Below, in pieces: positions 9,101 to 16,942 of a stretch of DNA of 64,000 nt. Position numbers and translations under genes: made by a program. The stretch comes from Bacteroidota bacterium (GTDB taxonomy: Bacteria; Bacteroidota; Ignavibacteria; Ignavibacteriales; Ignavibacteriaceae), in assembly GCA_021813585.1 (NCBI GenBank), contig JAKAJV010000015.1, positions 1 to 64,000 of the forward strand, written 5' to 3'. The notes beneath the pieces are model-generated. The model did no database searches. It saw only the letters and a program-made list of their open reading frames with translations, and was not told where the DNA came from. Each line of letters opens with the position of its first letter. The stretch's first letter is position 1.

Positions 9101-9700
9101 GTAGTTGTTTTTTGTAGAAAGCTCCCTGTACGCTTTATTCAATGCAAGAAGGTACCTCTGGTTTAGAGAAGCGTTGGAAATTTCTACCGCGGTCCCTTTC
9201 CAGATTAAGGCAATGTCGGCATTTATTTTTTTTGAAATATTATCAAGTAAGGAGCCGGAGATTATTCTGCCGAAATAATATTTTTTACCGCCGGGCAGCT
9301 GCTCGCTGCTGATAAGCGCGAAAGGATTGTTCTGTTCAAAATCTTGTATCGTAACGGCAGAGGCCGGAAGGTACACGTTGTTCTTTCCGGTTTTTTTTGT
9401 AATAACACCGGAAGTGCTGTCTTTGGTCTCCAGTATGAAGTCTATGTTCTTGGCATTTGCAAGCGAGTTGTCGAACTCTCGGTCTATTCCGTTCTCGGCA
9501 AGAAACCGGAACTCGTCCTCGGTATCCTGCATTAGGCCGCTGTATGTATAAATAAACTGGTTTGCAGAATTAAGCAGATATTTGGAATGCTGCGAAGATA
9601 GGACATTGTACATTATTGAGTAATATGCAACGGCGGAACTACCAAGTATTAAAGCGACAATGGCAAAATTTATAATTAAAATTCTTAAACTTATTTTCAT
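6164..9700 (-). CDS. Membrane hybrid histidine kinase with three receivers
   Basis: 1178 residues. TM1 about 8-30 and TM2 about 249-270 enclose a periplasmic sensor region of about 215 residues; then HAMP (about 271-325), GAF-like domain (about 345-480), coiled coil (about 480-530), HisKA with H541 in SHELRTPMNS, HATPase (about 600-770), and three receivers with D829, D951 and D1105. The middle receiver lacks the usual K-P switch motif (ITVKSKGHP). It lies downstream of the secretin and a CheY-like regulator, so it probably controls pilus-linked behaviour. The stimulus is unknown. Gene order and 3-bp spacing show it is co-transcribed with the motor genes. Confidence 0.93.
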   Translation of the reverse strand: MKISLRILIINFAIVALILGSSAVAYYSIMYNVLSSQHSKYLLNSANQFIYTYSGLMQDTEDEFRFLAENGIDREFDNSLANAKNIDFILETKDSTSGVITKKTGKNNVYLPASAVTIQDFEQNNPFALISSEQLPGGKKYYFGRIISGSLLDNISKKINADIALIWKGTAVEISNASLNQRYLLALNKAYRELSTKNNYDIYSLNTESSDIIATIYKPSSEYVKESDFRFLIFTGLSETNDLRNSIKYLLIIIGFAGISLSLILTLLFTDKIRKQITKLSDATKITKEGNFQNKIKVQSKDELGHLAGAFNLMLDELEKNEKAKNEYSEFITLINRNPTLVEVSDAALKKIIYTCGFTVGVLYTVEDGSLKPASTYGLSKDYSLNIKPDSFDAVVNNRETIEINSGDDLPVVSSGMLSIKIKNLLIQPIVYNNKVIAVLELGSINKPDGQVRDYLTKIKEQLAIGITNAIALSRLEDLVAELKKLNEDYQKQNIQIRKQNETLLELHNQLKEKAAELEVQKEKAEEATRLKSHFLASMSHELRTPMNSILGLSELILEDKTLQGKNRERIEVVLKSGKRLMNLINDILDLSKIEAGKMEVHEEDLQLDELLREVENSVLPLLQQKEISFGIVRKINTNIIINADRGKITQVLINLLGNAIKFTDEGFVELRVSSVENKMLQFDVVDTGIGISEQYQSVIFEEFRQIDGTTTRKYSGTGLGLAICKKIADLLKGSISVESTPGKGSTFTFLVPLNYVKVNEYKQNVKVNVETLIKNRKNPILIIDDDAEVRYTIGQYLISKGYGVEYSSSGDEGIQKAKTMQPFAITLDVMMPEKDGWTILKELKENPSTKDIPVILISIMGDKNIGYGLGAFEYFIKPIAPENLFSAFRKLESLAQKKVEKIVLVDDDEQEFEKFKNAFRDDKVRIEYIKDSELAFSKILEVQPDLIILDLMMPNVDGITLSYRLKSNNDTKHIPIIISTAKDLTEEERNSLNNIVEEITVKSKGHPLDVLKIVRDIIRMEEVYTSSEERKTEVPGNGVVQEQPPNEDNKIYQGEVLIVDDDPDTLFTISEIVQACSCKTTLAKNGIECIKVLEQKIPDLILLDIMMPEMDGFQTIKAIKKNSRWANIPIFAVTAKAMLEDKEVIFKHGFDDYIAKPVNSGVMAFKIERLFSKFKII

Positions 9701-9703
9701 TGT

Positions 9704-10069
9704 TTATGAATCTCTTTGTAACACCTTTCTTATCGTAATCAGCAATTCATCAAAATCATATGGTTTGCTTATAAAATCGTTTGCGCCGAGCTTTGCGGAA
9801 TCGATCGCGCTTTTAACATCCGCGTATGCGGTAAGAACAATTACCTTCGTCTTTATTCTTTTTTCGTATAATTCCCTAAGAACATCAAAGCCGTTCTTGC
9901 CGGGCATCTTTAAATCCAACAATATCAGGTCGGCTGAGTTATTCTGCAGGAACTCAAATGCTGCGTCGCCGCTGTTCACGTATTCGGCGCTGTAGCCAAC
10001 CTCGGACAATTCTTCCTTTAGGACCGTACAGAGATTAATATCGTCATCAACAATTAATATAGATTCCAT
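9704..10069 (-). CDS. CheY-like single-domain response regulator
   Basis: 121 residues, one receiver domain only: acidic pocket VDDD (7-10), phosphoacceptor D52, T/A switch region VLTAYAD and K-P at about 104-105. It has no output domain, so it should act by protein-protein contact, in the way PilG/PilH or CheY do. It lies between the secretin gene (8 bp upstream in transcription order) and the large hybrid kinase (3 bp downstream), pointing to control of the pilus motor. Confidence 0.93.
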   Translation of the reverse strand: MESILIVDDDINLCTVLKEELSEVGYSAEYVNSGDAAFEFLQNNSADLILLDLKMPGKNGFDVLRELYEKRIKTKVIVLTAYADVKSAIDSAKLGANDFISKPYDFDELLITIRKVLQRDS

Positions 10070-10077
10070 TTTAAAAC

Positions 10078-11382
10078 CTACTGGTCTTTGTTGGTTGTAT
10101 TATTAGATTGATATTCTTTTAATTTTTCTCTTTGAAGCTGCAGCTCATCCTTTAACGGCGATTTTGAAAATGGCTCGGCAAGCCGTTCCTTTATTGTAGG
10201 TATTAGCGTAGCCTTGATTAATATAACCAGCTCTTTTTTGTTCAATATAGTATCGTCGTAACCGAAGATATATCTTAACCCGAAGAACCACCAGGGCAGG
10301 TCTTTTAGAATCGGGATGCCGTCTCTAACCTTGGTAGATTGGTTGAAAAACATTCCGCCTATTACGGTTTCTTCTCCGTTTAGCATTACCACCCTGGTAT
10401 CTGCAGAAGTTTTATTAATTATTGTATTGGTGGGATCGGGAACGAACGAGCTTCTTTCTACGTGAATGTTAAGCAGTATATAGTTTATTCCATCCTGATG
10501 AAGGATATGCGGGGTTACTGTTACTATTGAGCCGATGGAATAGAATTTCTGAATGATGTTGCCGGAAAAATCTCTCTGGTTATAAGCAATATCCTGCCCG
10601 TCCTGCAGCCTGGCTTCCGTGCCGTCTAGTACTGTAACATTTGGACTTGAGATAATGTCGCCGGCATTTTCGCTTTCAAAAAATTTGAATATTGCGGTAG
10701 CTTTGCCGAAGTAACCGCCTAGGTTAAATTCGGAGCTGGCGTTTATATTAAAATCGGGTGTTTGCTGTGTGTTGGTTCCGCTGGTACCGGTTCCGGTAGT
10801 ACCGGTTCCTGAGGTCCCGCCGGTAGTTCCGCCGGAGGTACCGCTGTTGGTGCTGGAGGATTGTTGAACGAAAGAGTTAAATGTTCCGCCGATGTTCAGT
10901 CCCTGCTTCTGGAACAGAGTCTGCCAGTTCAAGCCCAATTGTTTTTCTTTGCTTACGTCGGCTTCAAAGAACACGGCAGAGATTTTTACTTCTCTGGCAT
11001 TAATAGAAACATAATTGTCTTTGGTCCTTTGCTCCTGTTCCTGTACGCCCGGTGCTTTAACAATAATTACATCAGGCTTTTCTTCGTACACCAAACCCGA
11101 CATCTTGACCAGCACGACTAGAGCCTTCATGTAATTCATGTTTTTTATTTCAACTCCGATAGAGGTATCGATGCTGACGGTTGAGACTATTTTTCTCCCG
11201 GTGGTCTTTTCGCTAACCTTGCTCAACAGCTCAATGGCTTGATTAAAAGGCAGCTTGGCGGAAAGCGTTACGAGCTCATCGGGATTTTGATAGCTGTTTA
11301 AAGTCTTTTCCAAATATTCCTGAGAGAAGATTTGAGTCGAAATAATCATGAATAAAACTGCGGTGTAAATAAATTTTTTCAT
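10078..11382 (-). CDS. Secretin of a type IV pilus/type II secretion-like system
   Basis: 434 residues with an N-terminal signal peptide (hydrophobic 5-20, cut near FSQ). An STN-like N0 segment spans about 45-110, an N1-like segment 115-170, then a Gly/Thr/Ser linker at 174-208 and the C-terminal secretin domain (about 215-415) with the conserved VLDGTEARL, VTPHI, VVMLNGEETVIGGM and GIPILKDLPWW blocks. It should form the outer-membrane channel, as PilQ does. It is shorter than most PilQ (no AMIN domains seen). Directly after the PilO-like gene, the usual PilMNOQ order. Confidence 0.9.
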   Translation of the reverse strand: MKKFIYTAVLFMIISTQIFSQEYLEKTLNSYQNPDELVTLSAKLPFNQAIELLSKVSEKTTGRKIVSTVSIDTSIGVEIKNMNYMKALVVLVKMSGLVYEEKPDVIIVKAPGVQEQEQRTKDNYVSINAREVKISAVFFEADVSKEKQLGLNWQTLFQKQGLNIGGTFNSFVQQSSSTNSGTSGGTTGGTSGTGTTGTGTSGTNTQQTPDFNINASSEFNLGGYFGKATAIFKFFESENAGDIISSPNVTVLDGTEARLQDGQDIAYNQRDFSGNIIQKFYSIGSIVTVTPHILHQDGINYILLNIHVERSSFVPDPTNTIINKTSADTRVVMLNGEETVIGGMFFNQSTKVRDGIPILKDLPWWFFGLRYIFGYDDTILNKKELVILIKATLIPTIKERLAEPFSKSPLKDELQLQREKLKEYQSNNTTNKDQ

Positions 11383-11396
11383 TTTAAATCTCTCTA

Positions 11397-12287
11397 TTAT
11401 TTTTTCTTACTTGTACCGTCTTTTTCTAAGCTTAAGTCAACCTTTTCAATTATGCCGCCTTTATTAAGAATAAAGCTGACTATATTATGGTCGTAATCAA
11501 TCTTTGTTAGATAGCCTAAATATACTTGCTGACCTTCCCATAACAAATAGGTGTTCCCTTTGCTGTCTGCCAGGAATGCGCCTTCGGGAATAAGCGCCAG
11601 AAGCTTAGCGCCTTGAACATCGAGCAGGTTATCTACGTTGGGCGGTATCTGGCTTCTTATAAGCGGATAGAAAACATCGAAAACAGGATTTGTGTTCAAG
11701 TTGTTTTCCACAAACTCGGTTGTAGAAAATCTGTTGTCGCTAGAATAATAAACATTTACCAGAATGGTAAAATTAACCAGGAACTTAGGGAAGCCTTCCT
11801 TATCCGTAGTAATAAGATTATTAAGAGTAACGGAGGTAACTTTCTTCAGCTCTTTGCTTTGCTCGATTGCGTAGATAAGCTTGTAAACATCGTTGTATTC
11901 TCCGCCGCCTTTTAGCTGATAGGTATAATAGTAGAATTCTTTATCTTTCTTCTTATCCATAAATTCCACATCCATTTGCGTGTTGGTATCAAAGCCGGCG
12001 CTTATGTTGTTTACAAAATTAAAGAAGCTTATAGAGGATAAATTTTGCGGTATGTTAAACTTTCTTGCTGCAAGAACCGAGTCCAAAACCGATGCTTTCT
12101 TTAACAGGCTTTGATACTGCAAATTAAGCTGGCCGGAATTGTAGTGATATGATTGCAGCCTGGCCAGCTCGCTTTTATCCTTGTTCAGTTTTCCGCGCTG
12201 AAAAACGAAAATGTATACTCCGCCTGCTAGGAGTATTATAAGCAATAAGCCGAAAAGCGCGAGTGTGTTTTTTATTTTCCTGTTCAT
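11397..12287 (-). CDS. PilO-like inner-membrane alignment protein
   Basis: 296 residues: one N-terminal TM segment (about 8-29), a coiled coil (about 33-75) and a periplasmic alpha/beta domain, the layout of PilO/GspM. The C-terminal part (about 205-290), predicted to be beta-rich, resembles the PilP-type small domain, so it may be a PilO-PilP fusion; this is inference. It overlaps the PilM-PilN fusion gene by 4 bp (ATGA) and precedes the secretin, the place of PilO(P) in pilus operons. Confidence 0.75.
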   Translation of the reverse strand: MNRKIKNTLALFGLLLIILLAGGVYIFVFQRGKLNKDKSELARLQSYHYNSGQLNLQYQSLLKKASVLDSVLAARKFNIPQNLSSISFFNFVNNISAGFDTNTQMDVEFMDKKKDKEFYYYTYQLKGGGEYNDVYKLIYAIEQSKELKKVTSVTLNNLITTDKEGFPKFLVNFTILVNVYYSSDNRFSTTEFVENNLNTNPVFDVFYPLIRSQIPPNVDNLLDVQGAKLLALIPEGAFLADSKGNTYLLWEGQQVYLGYLTKIDYDHNIVSFILNKGGIIEKVDLSLEKDGTSKKK

Positions 12288-13828
12288 TCTAAACTTTTCT
12301 GATAGTTTAGTAAATTAAAAATTAAATTAAATTTGTAAGCGTTCTTGTCTCTAATTGCCTCGTAATTAACACTTTTAAGTTCGGCAGATTTAATAGAGAA
12401 CGCAAGAGTAGTTAGAACCCTTCTGTTAAGCGCATAACCGTCCAGCACAATGTTTCCTCCGCCTTCGTTGGTCAGCTTGGTCAGCCAGACATCTTTATTT
12501 TTCTGGAAGAAGTCCGAAAGCCGCCCCAGTGCCTGCGACCAAACTTCCGTGCCGACAGACGCGGAGTCCAGTATAGCCTGTGTTTGGGAGAAGCCGTTAA
12601 TTTTTGTCTCCAGGTCAGAAATTTTACTGAGTGTTGCCTGGTTCTGCCTTACAAGAATATTCTGTTCGGCAATCTTATCGTCAAGCTTGGATATTTCTTT
12701 GTTGTTCGAAAGAATTTTTAATGTTATATAAAAAGTAGCAAAGAACAATAAAGGCAGCATAGCAAATCCGTGCCATGCAAACTGAAATGCTTTCTGTTCT
12801 TCCCTAACATACCGTGGTAAAAGATTAATCCCCTTGTGGATTTCTTCTATATCGTCAAAATAATCAATGGCCACGGCAGCCGGTATACTATAGGCTGATA
12901 ACCTTTCTTTTGCATTAGAGTCTAGTGCAGATAAATCCAGATCGTCAAACTCGAGCCTTGTAACGTTTGCTTCGGGGAATGTTCCGTAGAAAGAAAGTAT
13001 CAGGTTTTCAGAATCATCCTCGCCGCATACAATGATGTTATCCAGCGAAGATATTCCGCCGTTTTCCATTTCAAGCAGAATCTTGGAAAAGTAAACATCG
13101 TATGTATGCAGGTTAAGAGTGCCTATATCCAGGGTAGACCCGATGTGTTTTAATTTTCTGCCGTGAAGAAAAATTAATTTACTGTATTCCTTGCCGATAT
13201 AAACAACCAGCGATTGGTCGTCTGGGAAAAACTTTTTCCTCTTTGCAATATAATATGCCAAAGAAATTTCGGCGCTCTTGACGGAAGGAATTTTGTAATA
13301 CCTTCTGCCGTTATACCTGGCAAGGGAATTAATAAGTTTTATGCAGGCAACTTCGCCGCTAAGGAACACAGCCAGAAGGGATTTATCCGACAGCTCAACG
13401 TAGCCCAAGTTTTCTTTATCAATGGATACGTTCTTTGAGTCCTGGATGTCGTTTATTATCTCCTGTGTAATCTTGGAAGACTTGGCAACCTTTGAACCTT
13501 CAAAAAGGTGGTAATAAATTGCGGGCTCGGTTAAAGCAGGTACGAATAGAGTCTTCTTAAGATTAAAATCCTTTAAAGAGGAACTCATTAAACTTACGCT
13601 GGAAAGCGCAGCCTGCCTTTCGGCCGAAGATTTGCTGCCGCCTTCACCCACAAAGGCTAAGTCTTCGCCCTCTATTTTTAAGCCGGTTATTGCATCTTCC
13701 ATATCTATTGCAGGCTGAACCACTTCGAAAGTATCAGCCTTCAGTACTTTTATTTTATCTTTTTCTTTTGTAACGACCGCTATTTTAGTGTCGTTGCCCT
13801 CGCAGTACGTAAAAATTATATTTTTCAT
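12284..13828 (-). CDS. PilM-PilN fusion protein
   Basis: 514 residues. The first 325 have the features of an actin-like PilM/GspL cytoplasmic domain. They are followed by the motif INLLP (334-338), which in ordinary systems is the N-terminal tail of PilN that docks onto PilM, then a TM segment (351-371), a coiled coil (about 375-415) and a periplasmic ferredoxin-like PilN domain. So PilM and PilN are joined in one chain. GspL is the nearest known analogue. Starts 1 bp after the pilT stop and overlaps the PilO-like gene by 4 bp. Confidence 0.85.
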   Translation of the reverse strand: MKNIIFTYCEGNDTKIAVVTKEKDKIKVLKADTFEVVQPAIDMEDAITGLKIEGEDLAFVGEGGSKSSAERQAALSSVSLMSSSLKDFNLKKTLFVPALTEPAIYYHLFEGSKVAKSSKITQEIINDIQDSKNVSIDKENLGYVELSDKSLLAVFLSGEVACIKLINSLARYNGRRYYKIPSVKSAEISLAYYIAKRKKFFPDDQSLVVYIGKEYSKLIFLHGRKLKHIGSTLDIGTLNLHTYDVYFSKILLEMENGGISSLDNIIVCGEDDSENLILSFYGTFPEANVTRLEFDDLDLSALDSNAKERLSAYSIPAAVAIDYFDDIEEIHKGINLLPRYVREEQKAFQFAWHGFAMLPLLFFATFYITLKILSNNKEISKLDDKIAEQNILVRQNQATLSKISDLETKINGFSQTQAILDSASVGTEVWSQALGRLSDFFQKNKDVWLTKLTNEGGGNIVLDGYALNRRVLTTLAFSIKSAELKSVNYEAIRDKNAYKFNLIFNLLNYQKSLE

Positions 13829-15058
13829 TTATACTGCCGATAATATTTGCTGAATTCGTGTTTTATTGTTTGCATATGCAATTGCATTTTCCAGCGATAT
13901 TTTTTTACTCAGATATAACCGTTTAAGGTCTTGTTCCATTGTAATCATTCCGCTTTGCGAGCCCTGGTTTATCATCATATATATTTCGCTTGTGTTATTG
14001 TTTTTAATTGCAGCCTTAACGCTAGGAGTAACGATAAGAACTTCTTTTGCCAGTACGCGCTTGCCGTCTAAACTAGGCACCAGCTTTTGGGAGACGATTG
14101 CTATTAAAACATCGGCCAACCTGTTCCTTACGCGCTCCTGTTCATTAGGGTGCATCTCGGCTACAATTCTGTCTATCGATTCTACGGCTGAAGAAGTGTG
14201 TAAGGTTGAAAATACTTTGTGCCCGGTATCTGTTACTTCCATTGCTGCAAGTATAGTTTCCGGGTCCCTCATTTCGCCTATTACAATTATATCGGGGTCC
14301 TGTCTTAGCGATTGAATTACTCCGTCCTTAAATGTTAACACGTCTCTGCCAACTTCCCTATGTTTAATTATAGATACATTCGATCTGTGAACATATTCAA
14401 TGGGGGAGGCTATTATTACTATATGTGCGGGGTCTACGTTATTATGAGCGTCAATAATCGCATCTAGCGTTGTGGATTTACCTGATCCCGTTATTCCGGT
14501 TACAAGAGTTAAGCCGAATTTTATATATGTATGACTGAGAGTCTTAATTACGTTCTGATGAAAGCCAAGGCTGTCCAGCGGTCTAATTACGGAATTGATG
14601 GCTCTCATGTTCAAGGCGAGAGTATCCAGGTCGAAGTATGCATCGGCTCTAAACCTTACATTTATATTTTTTCTTTCATAAAGAAATGTATAGCTGAAGT
14701 CAAGGTTTTTAGTTACCGCCAAATATTTCCGCTGATTGGAATTTAAAAGATTGATAATAATTATAGCCGCTTCGTCGTTGTTCAGTTGCGGAAAATCTTT
14801 TACTCTTTCCTTTTTACCGAAGGTTCTTAGCCAGATATATCCGCCGTTGCCGTGCCCTCCAATTTCAATATCCGACGAATCGCGCTCTATCATGCTGGTT
14901 AAGAATTTATTTACCGTATTTTTCAGTGTAAGCTTCTCTTCCGGCTTAAGCTGATCGATGTTTTCCAGAAGATAGAGCATGCGGTCTGGCCCGGTAAGAT
15001 ATACCGGTACGGTTTTAATAAAATCACCTAATGTTTTTTTTGCATCATTAAACAGCAA
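13829..15058 (-). CDS. pilT: PilT-like retraction ATPase
   Basis: 409-residue hexameric AAA-type motor of the PilT/VirB11 family. Walker A GITGSGKST (188-196), Walker B with GEMRD (261-265) and His box STLHT (284-288) are present. The Asp box, normally IEDPIE, reads IASPIE (216-221), so both acidic residues at its start are lost; activity may differ from standard PilT. The N-terminal 60 residues are a helical extension not typical of PilT. It sits 93 bp after pilB. Confidence 0.9.
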   Translation of the reverse strand: MLFNDAKKTLGDFIKTVPVYLTGPDRMLYLLENIDQLKPEEKLTLKNTVNKFLTSMIERDSSDIEIGGHGNGGYIWLRTFGKKERVKDFPQLNNDEAAIIIINLLNSNQRKYLAVTKNLDFSYTFLYERKNINVRFRADAYFDLDTLALNMRAINSVIRPLDSLGFHQNVIKTLSHTYIKFGLTLVTGITGSGKSTTLDAIIDAHNNVDPAHIVIIASPIEYVHRSNVSIIKHREVGRDVLTFKDGVIQSLRQDPDIIVIGEMRDPETILAAMEVTDTGHKVFSTLHTSSAVESIDRIVAEMHPNEQERVRNRLADVLIAIVSQKLVPSLDGKRVLAKEVLIVTPSVKAAIKNNNTSEIYMMINQGSQSGMITMEQDLKRLYLSKKISLENAIAYANNKTRIQQILSAV

Positions 15059-15151
15059 TACTATAATTCCTATTTTGTAACAAACAAGCCCGCATATTTG
15101 CAGGGTTAATTTTTAATTAATCAAATAAGGTAAACACCCGAACATATTTTT

Positions 15152-16942
15152 TTATTCTTCCGAAGTAGATGCAATTACCTCTTCAATAGAGCTTAATCCT
15201 AGTTTTACTTTTTCAAATCCCGCTTCTCTTAAGCTTAAAGTGCCGTCTTTCTTTGCTTGAATACGAATCTTTTCTTCATCGACATCGGCGCCTGAGCGTA
15301 CAATAATCTGTCTTATCTCTTTTGTTAAATATAATGCTTCGTGAATGGCAATGCGGCCGCGGTAACCTGTGTTGTTGCATTTTTCGCAGCCGCGCGGCTC
15401 ATAGATTTTATAGTTTCTCCATTCGGCAATATTAAGTCCTGCTGCCTTCATTACATCTTCATCAAAATTCACAACCCGTTTTTTGCAGTCGGGGCACAAT
15501 CTTCTAATCAGCCTTTGGGCAACAATAATATTTATTGCATACGCAATTAAGAAGGGTTCAATACCCATCTTATAAAGCCTGGCAACAGCGCTTGCAGCAT
15601 CGTTGGTGTGAAGAGTGGAAAAAGTTAAGTGGCCTGTGTTTGCAAGTTTAATTGCAATCTCAGCGGTTTCCCGGTCTCTCATCTCGCCCACTAGTACTAT
15701 GTCGGGGTCATGTCTTAATATCGATCTGATTGCCTGTTCAAAGTTCATCTTGTAACCGATCTTTAATTGACGTGCGCCCTCAATTACATATTCAACCGGA
15801 TCTTCAACAGTTAGAACATTTACGGTCGGATCTATAACCTGGTAAAGTGCGGCAACAAGAGTTGTGCTTTTTCCGCTGCCGGTTGGCCCCGTTAAAATTA
15901 CCATTCCCTGCGGCTGGCTAATAGCTTTTTCGAATGATGTTTTTGCATAGCCTGTTAATCCCAGCTTATCCAGGTCTTTTATTACTTTTCTATCGTCCAG
16001 AATTCTTATTACAACGCTTTCAAATTTATTTTTTAACTCGGTGCCGACTGTAGGAAGAACGGAAACACGGAAACGGATAATATGATTATCAATATCCCTT
16101 TGTATAAATCCGTCCTGAGCCCTTTCTCTTTCAAACCTGTCCATTCCCTTCGATCTGTCCTTAACAACTGCAATAACAGCTTCCGGCAGAGTATTCTCCT
16201 GTACATGCCAAGGCTGAAGATTACCGTCAATTCGGATTAATATTTCGGTCCGGTTGCCTGCCTTTGGAACGAAGTGAATATCGCTGGCACCCTTTCTAAC
16301 TCCTTCAACAAGCGCCCCCTCAACAAGGTTTATCAACGCGCTTTTATTTATTTCGGCGTCAAGGGCTTCTTCGTCTAAGGCATTTTCATCCTTTTCAATT
16401 TGAATTTCGGGTTCCGCCTCTTCCATCATTTTTAAATAGACATTCTCGGGCGGCAGGATGATATGAATTAGTCTCTCATAATCTTTTTTGCGGATATAAA
16501 TTACTTCATATTTTTTTGCGTTTAATCCGAAAGCAATTTTGGGAATATTTCTGTCGGTAGGGTCTATGGCTGCTAGAATTAATTTATCCTTTATTCTTTC
16601 ATCATACATAAAGGGAATTACTTTATGTTCCAGCATTTGTCCCTTTAATTGTTCTCCGGCTCCGTTTATCATTTGTTTTATGGAATCGATTCTCTCCTGA
16701 GGAAATTCTTCGGGGTGTACTTCCAATTCCCTGAATGCATAAAGGATGGCTACTTCTCTAAAGATAGAATCATGGTCATATTTGAAATCCTGAACAAGAA
16801 TCTGCGCCAGGTTTCTTTTTATTTTGCTTTTATCGTTCGCCTTTGCGAATAAGGCCTTCTCCAGCATCGCTGCATCGATTATACCCTTTTTAAAGAGCAA
16901 GTAACCGATCTTATCTGTCATTTCCAGGTTACTGTCTATCAT
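15152..16942 (-). CDS. pilB: PilB/GspE-type assembly ATPase
   Basis: 596 residues. N-terminal GspE-II/MshEN-like domain (about 1-165), acidic linker (175-200) and ATPase core with ASDIHF, Walker A GPTGSGKST (352-360), Asp box VEDPVE (379-384), Walker B with GEMRD (419-423) and STLHT. A four-cysteine zinc module (CPDC then CEKC, about 480-520) follows as in PilB/GspE. It drives pilin extraction and polymerisation at the inner membrane. ATG overlaps the pilC stop by 4 bp. Confidence 0.95.
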   Translation of the reverse strand: MIDSNLEMTDKIGYLLFKKGIIDAAMLEKALFAKANDKSKIKRNLAQILVQDFKYDHDSIFREVAILYAFRELEVHPEEFPQERIDSIKQMINGAGEQLKGQMLEHKVIPFMYDERIKDKLILAAIDPTDRNIPKIAFGLNAKKYEVIYIRKKDYERLIHIILPPENVYLKMMEEAEPEIQIEKDENALDEEALDAEINKSALINLVEGALVEGVRKGASDIHFVPKAGNRTEILIRIDGNLQPWHVQENTLPEAVIAVVKDRSKGMDRFERERAQDGFIQRDIDNHIIRFRVSVLPTVGTELKNKFESVVIRILDDRKVIKDLDKLGLTGYAKTSFEKAISQPQGMVILTGPTGSGKSTTLVAALYQVIDPTVNVLTVEDPVEYVIEGARQLKIGYKMNFEQAIRSILRHDPDIVLVGEMRDRETAEIAIKLANTGHLTFSTLHTNDAASAVARLYKMGIEPFLIAYAINIIVAQRLIRRLCPDCKKRVVNFDEDVMKAAGLNIAEWRNYKIYEPRGCEKCNNTGYRGRIAIHEALYLTKEIRQIIVRSGADVDEEKIRIQAKKDGTLSLREAGFEKVKLGLSSIEEVIASTSEE

